Positions 43,755 to 47,872 of a DNA stretch of 47,872 bases are shown piece after piece. Source of the stretch: an uncultured bacterium (GTDB lineage Bacteria > Cyanobacteriota > Vampirovibrionia > Gastranaerophilales > Gastranaerophilaceae); NCBI GenBank assembly GCA_949288725.1, contig CASELF010000083.1, forward strand, positions 1-47,872, in the 5' to 3' direction. A model generated the notes under the pieces. The model searched no databases, had not been told where the DNA came from, and saw only the letters and a list, made by a program, of their open reading frames with translations. Position numbers and translations under genes: made by a program. The number at the start of each line of letters is the position of its first letter. Positions within the stretch are counted from its first letter, which is position 1.

Positions 43755-44747
43755 ATGCATACAATAACACTAATAAACGGAGACGGAATAGGCCCTGAGA
43801 TATCAGAAAGCGTTCAACGTATCATAAAAGCAAGCGGATTAGAAATCAATTGGGATCTTCAAACAGCAGGTTCTGATGTTATAGAAAAAGAGGGTGTTCC
43901 ATTACCGGAAAGAGTTATAGAATCAATCAAAAAAAACAAAGTTGCATTAAAAGCACCGGTTACAACTCCAATAGGAAAGGGTTTTCGATCAGTAAATGTT
44001 CAATTAAGAAAGACACTCGATTTGTATGCAAATTTACGACCATGCAAAAATCTTCCGGGAGTAGAAACAAGATTTAAAGATGTTGATATAGTCGTTGTAA
44101 GAGAAAACACAGAAGATTTATACGCAGGAGTCGAAGAAAAGATTGATGAAGATACAGCGCATAGTATCAAAATAATAACCAGAAAAGCCTCAGAGCGGAT
44201 ATGCAAATTTGCATTTGAATACGCTATAAAAAATAACAGACAAGAAGTTTGCGCTGTTTCAAAGGCAAATATTATGAAACTGTCAGACGGATTATTTTTG
44301 GAATGCTTCAGAAAGGTATCTGCTGAATATCCTCAAATAAAGTCAAGAGAAATTCTGGTAGACAATTTGTGTATGCAACTTGTTCAAGATCCTACAAGAT
44401 TTGATGTATTGGTATTGCCAAATTTATATGGCGATATCGTATCGGATTTAACAGCAGGTCTAATAGGAGGTCTTGGAGTTGCACAGGGTGCAAATATCGG
44501 ATTAGATTGTGCGGTTTTTGAACCTGTACATGGCTCAGCACCTGATATAAAAGGTCAAAACAAAGCAAATCCGACAGCATTGTTACTATCTGCAATAGAA
44601 ATGCTTAAATATATAAATGAATATTCTTATGCTGAAAAAATAGAAAAAGCCTTGTTTAAAACACTTTCACAAGGGTACAAGACGGCAGATATCGGTGGAA
44701 ATTTAACAACTACTGAATTTACAAACAAAATTATAGAAAATTTATAA
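43755..44747 (+). CDS. NAD-dependent isocitrate dehydrogenase
   Basis: 330 aa of the isocitrate/isopropylmalate dehydrogenase family. Converts isocitrate to 2-oxoglutarate with CO2 release. INGDGIGPEI near 7-16, GFRSVNVQLRKTLDLYANLRP near 76-96, VRENTEDLYAGVE near 114-126, LCMQLVQDP, LPNLYGDIVSDLTAGLIGGLG and EPVHGSAPDIKGQNKANP are visible. Ser and Asn before the LRK favour isocitrate over isopropylmalate, as in the short NAD-type enzymes related to mitochondrial IDH3. The 3' end overlaps convergent ribD by 6 bases, without a terminator. Confidence 0.92.
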   Translation: MHTITLINGDGIGPEISESVQRIIKASGLEINWDLQTAGSDVIEKEGVPLPERVIESIKKNKVALKAPVTTPIGKGFRSVNVQLRKTLDLYANLRPCKNLPGVETRFKDVDIVVVRENTEDLYAGVEEKIDEDTAHSIKIITRKASERICKFAFEYAIKNNRQEVCAVSKANIMKLSDGLFLECFRKVSAEYPQIKSREILVDNLCMQLVQDPTRFDVLVLPNLYGDIVSDLTAGLIGGLGVAQGANIGLDCAVFEPVHGSAPDIKGQNKANPTALLLSAIEMLKYINEYSYAEKIEKALFKTLSQGYKTADIGGNLTTTEFTNKIIENL

Positions 44748-45791
44748 ATCTTTTTTAGTATAAACAACCAACAAATCAGGCGAGAAAATTTTCACTTCTT
44801 CTATTTTAAAGTTTATTGTATCTGAAATTTTTTCGATTGATTTTCCGTCGAAAGCAGATTTTCCGGTATTGTCTGCAAGAATTTTCGGCGCTACAAAGTG
44901 ATAAATTTTGTCAGCGTAATCAACAAAACTTCCATTCAAATTTCCGCCGCTTTCAACTAAAACACTTCTGAACCCTAAATCATAGAGGGCTTGAAGAATA
45001 TATTTTACATCAAGTTTATTATTTTTAACCGGTGCTGGCATGTAGTGAATATTTTTAATATTTTGTGGTGATTTAATTTTTTCATCGTGGAATATATAAA
45101 TTTCACCTTGCTCAAAGATTTTAGCATTTGAATTTATTTTTAATTCTCTATCAAGAATAATTTTATTTTTATGAAGCATAGTAGGGTTATCAGCGATAAC
45201 GGTTGATGAAGATGTTAAAATTGCATCATAAATTTTTCTAATATTTTTAACTTCGTTTCTTGCTGCAGAAGACGTTATCCATTTTGAATCTCCATTATAA
45301 GTTGCGATTTTGCCATCAATAGTTGTGGCAGTTTTAATAGCGGTAAAAATTCTTTTTTCTGTGTGGTTTATGAAGAAAATCTCGTTAAGTTTTCTGCATT
45401 CTTTTTCCATAACGGGGCCAATAACTTCAATCCCTGCATCTGAAAGTTTTTTCAAACCTCTGCCTGCAACAATAGGGTTAGGGTCTTTCATTCCGTAAAC
45501 AACTCTTTTAACTCCTTTTTTAATTATTAAATCAGCGCAAGGTGGAGTTTTTCCATAATGAGAGCAAGGTTCAAGGTTAACTACCAAAGTGCAATTTTTT
45601 GCATTATCTAATTTTAGAAGGGCATCTCTTTCGGCATGGTTTTCTCCGCACTTTTTATGATATCCGGTAGAAATAATTTCGTTATCTTCATTCAGGATAA
45701 CACATCCCACCATTGGGTTAGGAGAAGTATCTCCTTGAGCGAGTTTAGCCAATTCCAAACACTTAGTCATGTATGTAATATATTGTTTCAT
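44742..45791 (-). CDS. ribD: Bifunctional riboflavin deaminase/reductase
   Basis: 349 aa. Domain 1 (to about 145) is a zinc deaminase: NPMVGCVI, HAERDAL near 52-58, and EPCSHYGKTPPCADLI near 73-88. Domain 2 (about 146-349) is the reductase: TAIKTATTIDGKIAT...SKWITS near 147-172 and VLVESGGNLNGSF near 286-298. It catalyses the second and third steps of riboflavin synthesis. It is a single gene with no FMN riboswitch. No ribosome-binding site is seen, and a TATAAA box lies 8 bases before the ATG, so the mRNA may be leaderless. Confidence 0.95.
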   Translation of the reverse strand: MKQYITYMTKCLELAKLAQGDTSPNPMVGCVILNEDNEIISTGYHKKCGENHAERDALLKLDNAKNCTLVVNLEPCSHYGKTPPCADLIIKKGVKRVVYGMKDPNPIVAGRGLKKLSDAGIEVIGPVMEKECRKLNEIFFINHTEKRIFTAIKTATTIDGKIATYNGDSKWITSSAARNEVKNIRKIYDAILTSSSTVIADNPTMLHKNKIILDRELKINSNAKIFEQGEIYIFHDEKIKSPQNIKNIHYMPAPVKNNKLDVKYILQALYDLGFRSVLVESGGNLNGSFVDYADKIYHFVAPKILADNTGKSAFDGKSIEKISDTINFKIEEVKIFSPDLLVVYTKKDL

Positions 45792-45860
45792 ATTTGTATT
45801 TTATATTAAAATGTGGTAAATTGATATAGTTAAGGGATATGTGAAAGAAGGAGAAATTAT

Positions 45861-46526
45861 ATGGTAGATTTAAAGTACATTGGTCATAGTGCGTTCGAAA
45901 TAAAGAACGGCGATAAGGCTGTGCTTATTGATCCGTTGGTATCGATTAATAATAAATTCAAATGGAAAAAAGAACCTATTACCGATATTTTATTAACACA
46001 CGCACATGGTGATCACTTAGGAGAAGCAATAAAAATTGCAAAAGAAAAAGATATCACGATTACAGCGGTTGTAGAACTTGCAACATATTGCCAGTCTGAG
46101 GGTGCAAAAACAAAATCAGTGGGCTTAGGTTCTTGGATTAATTTTTCTTGGGGAAGAGCAGTATTTTTACCGGCATTTCATTCAAGTTCTTTAATGGACG
46201 GAAGATATGGCGGTTGTGCCGCAAGTATTTTACTTGATGTAGACGGTGTAAGAATATATCACGCAGGTGACACATGCTTAACAGGCGAGATGAAAACAAT
46301 TAGAGAATTGTATGCTCCACAAATTGCATTGTTACCAATAGGCGGAACATATACAATGGATGTTGAGCATGCTGCAATGGCTGCAAAATGGCTTGGCGTA
46401 AGAACAGTTATTCCAATGCATTATGGAACATTCCCTGAAATTCAAGCGGATTTGGAAAAATTCAGAAATCTTATTGCGTATGGGAATACTGCATGTCAGA
46501 TATTAAATCCATCTGAAATTAAATAA
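45861..46526 (+). CDS. Metallo-beta-lactamase-fold hydrolase, UPF0173 family
   Basis: 221 aa. Metal-binding motifs are IGHSAFEI near 7-14, THAHGDHLGEA near 46-56, PAFHSSS, HAGDTCLTGEM and PMHYGTFPEI near 190-205. This is the standard order for the UPF0173 group, whose substrate is not established. AAGGAG stands 8 bases before the ATG. The glutathione-synthase-like gene follows after 13 bases. Confidence 0.93.
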   Translation: MVDLKYIGHSAFEIKNGDKAVLIDPLVSINNKFKWKKEPITDILLTHAHGDHLGEAIKIAKEKDITITAVVELATYCQSEGAKTKSVGLGSWINFSWGRAVFLPAFHSSSLMDGRYGGCAASILLDVDGVRIYHAGDTCLTGEMKTIRELYAPQIALLPIGGTYTMDVEHAAMAAKWLGVRTVIPMHYGTFPEIQADLEKFRNLIAYGNTACQILNPSEIK

Positions 46527-46539
46527 TAAAAGAGGTATC

Positions 46540-47520
46540 ATGAAGATATTATACGTTATTGATAGAATTGAGTTAAAGTATTTTGAGTTTAACGATTTAG
46601 TTACAAATTTTTGGTTAATAAAGAGTTTTTTGGAGCGAAATCAAGAAGTATATATAACAACGATAGACATGCTAAAACTCAAATCATCAATAGCGTATGT
46701 ATCTTGTTACCAATCCTATATAAAGAATGAGGATATCTTTTATGAAAAAGATAATCCGCAGTGTTATAAAATAGAAGATTTTCAACTTGTAATGTTTCGT
46801 CCTGATCCACCTGTTGACTTGGATTATATAAGTGCAACATATATATTTGATTTTGTAGACAGGAAAAAAACATTTATATTAAACGATACAACGGCGATAA
46901 GGAATTTTAACGAAAAAATGCATGCCGTATTATTCAATGATTTAATGCCCGAAAATATAGTTACCTCATCAAAATCAGATATAATATCCTTTTTAAATGA
47001 GCATGAAGAAATAATATTAAAACCATTAAATCAATGTTTTGGCTCAGGAGTCATGTATTTAAAGCGAGGCGACAAGAATACAGCCGTAATAATAAATTCT
47101 ATGACTAAAAACGGAACACAATTAATAATGGTTCAGCGGTACTTAAAATCAGCAGTAAATGGAGATAAACGAGTTTTAATATTAGGCGACAAAATACTTC
47201 CATACTCAGTTCAAAAATTACCAAGTAATGATGATTTTAAATTTTGCGAGCATAATGATTCCCAAGTTGTACGCGGAGTATTAACCGCAGAGGAAATCGA
47301 AAAATATAAGCCGGTGGCAAAGAAACTTAATGCACTAGGAATTTATACTGCAGGATTAGATGTTATAGAGGGAAAGATAATAGAAGTAAATGTAACAAGT
47401 CCATGTTATTTTATCCGAGAGATAAACAGGAATTTTGGAGTACACATTGAAAATGAAGTATCCGAATATATATTATCTATAGCAAAAGAGAAAACTCGAG
47501 AGCCTGTATTAAGTATATAA
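46540..47520 (+). CDS. gshB: Glutathione-synthase-like ATP-grasp protein
   Basis: 326 aa. FRPDPPVDLDYISATYIFDF near 87-106 and VTSPCYFIREINR near the end match GshB, which joins gamma-glutamylcysteine and glycine. EEIILKPLNQCFGSGVMYLKRG near 155-177 is the ATP-grasp loop, but it reads NQCFGSG where GshB usually has DGxGG, so specificity may differ. VQRYLKSAVNGDKRVLILGDK is a further ATP-grasp element. No gshA is in the window. AGAGG is the ribosome-binding site. No terminator follows before the rRNA-type promoters. Confidence 0.8.
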   Translation: MKILYVIDRIELKYFEFNDLVTNFWLIKSFLERNQEVYITTIDMLKLKSSIAYVSCYQSYIKNEDIFYEKDNPQCYKIEDFQLVMFRPDPPVDLDYISATYIFDFVDRKKTFILNDTTAIRNFNEKMHAVLFNDLMPENIVTSSKSDIISFLNEHEEIILKPLNQCFGSGVMYLKRGDKNTAVIINSMTKNGTQLIMVQRYLKSAVNGDKRVLILGDKILPYSVQKLPSNDDFKFCEHNDSQVVRGVLTAEEIEKYKPVAKKLNALGIYTAGLDVIEGKIIEVNVTSPCYFIREINRNFGVHIENEVSEYILSIAKEKTREPVLSI

Positions 47521-47594
47521 TTGGCTTTTGCAGCAGATAGAACCGAGGCAGACTTCAGATTGTAACGATTTATTAAGCAAATAAAATAAAACAC

Positions 47595-47623
47595 TTGAAA
47601 TCGAAATTTTTTCAGAGTAACAT
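47595..47623 (+). promoter_or_regulatory. Upstream promoter (P1) of the presumed rRNA operon
   Basis: TTGAAA (47595-47600), 17 bases, TAACAT (47618-47623). Confidence 0.45.
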
Positions 47624-47740
47624 CTTAAATGTGCTCAATGCACAGGACATAAAGATTTTAAAAACCAGATACTTAGAATTTATCTAACAAACGAAAGTTT
47701 TAGAAATTAAGATAATGTCTATAAAGGAATAAAAAATTAC

Positions 47741-47768
47741 TTGACAATGAGAATTGACGAAGTAAGAT
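47741..47768 (+). promoter_or_regulatory. Downstream promoter (P2) of the presumed rRNA operon
   Basis: Consensus TTGACA (47741-47746), 16 bases, TAAGAT (47763-47768), at a sharp change from AT-rich DNA to a GC-richer transcribed leader. Confidence 0.65.
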
Positions 47769-47872
47769 AAGGGAACCGGACGAGTGAGTCAGGTTACGAA
47801 TGCCCCGATAGCGAGAAGGAAGAAGCGTTGGCGGCAAGAAAAGAAGCCAGCACATTGAAAACAGAATAGCTG
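47769..47872 (+). ncRNA. Leader of a presumed 16S-23S-5S rRNA operon (cut by the window end)
   Basis: About half G+C in an otherwise AT-rich window, with no reading frame. AACC-GAC and GTC-GGTT (47774-47795) form a hairpin, and GTTGGC pairs with GCCAGC further on. The final CACATTGAAAACAGAATAG resembles the TTGAAAAC-type stretches found beside rRNA genes. The 16S gene itself is not in the window, so this is a prediction. Confidence 0.5.

Overview
The window is AT-rich, gene-dense bacterial chromosome, mostly housekeeping genes. The best guess for the source is a non-photosynthetic relative of cyanobacteria (Vampirovibrionia / 'Melainabacteria', probably a gut Gastranaerophilales). The main evidence is the S1 protein at 24329-25405, whose first domain (LLEKYDY...GDLVKG...VDIGAKA) reads like cyanobacterial S1, and the style of L34. 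Low GC, flagellar genes, MurQ and the absence of any photosynthesis gene fit. This lineage call is inference from memory of the families, not from a database search.

Layout. 1-3.2 kb: tuf, a small ribbon-helix-helix protein with a 59-aa partner, and ychF. 3.2-7.3 kb: one very large GH13 glycoside hydrolase with an inserted domain. 7.4-8.7 kb: S-adenosylhomocysteine hydrolase. 8.8-11.7 kb: a secreted unknown protein, divergent from a wecG-like glycosyltransferase, an N-terminal transketolase half and a YhcH/YjgK-family sugar protein. 11.7-16.6 kb, minus strand: sigma factor, gcvPB, a CoA-activase-related protein, a membrane protein and miaA. 16.7-18.5 kb: tandem Usp protein and an LD-carboxypeptidase. 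18.5-21.4 kb: dnaX, rsfS, rpiB. 21.5-24.2 kb: a flagellar block (fliJ, fliK, hook/rod protein). 24.3-28.2 kb: rpsA-like gene and valS. 28.3-33.5 kb: metK, a DHA2 transporter, typA, rpsT. 33.6-39.3 kb, minus strand: rpmH, rnpA, an unknown gene, a thioredoxin and ccdA pair, ribH, murQ, gpsA, ricT. 39.4-42 kb: proC and three unknown genes, one with a HELGH zinc motif. 42.2-43.7 kb: a 466-aa unknown protein behind a sigma-28-type promoter. 43.7-47.5 kb: NAD-type isocitrate dehydrogenase, ribD, a metallo-beta-lactamase-fold hydrolase and a glutathione-synthase-like ATP-grasp enzyme. The last ~350 bases look like the tandem promoters and leader of an rRNA operon whose 16S gene lies beyond the window.

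Connections. MetK and AhcY belong to one methyl cycle. RibH and RibD belong to riboflavin synthesis but sit in separate places. The FliA-like sigma factor (16000-16623), the fliJ-fliK block and the sigma-28-type promoter at 42198-42224 suggest a flagellar regulon that includes a new kind of late flagellar or surface protein. Several genes (8809-9651, 9698-10423, dnaX, ribD) have a -10 box 6-9 bases before the start codon and no ribosome-binding site, which suggests leaderless mRNAs. No CRISPR array, insertion sequence, prophage or tRNA gene was seen.
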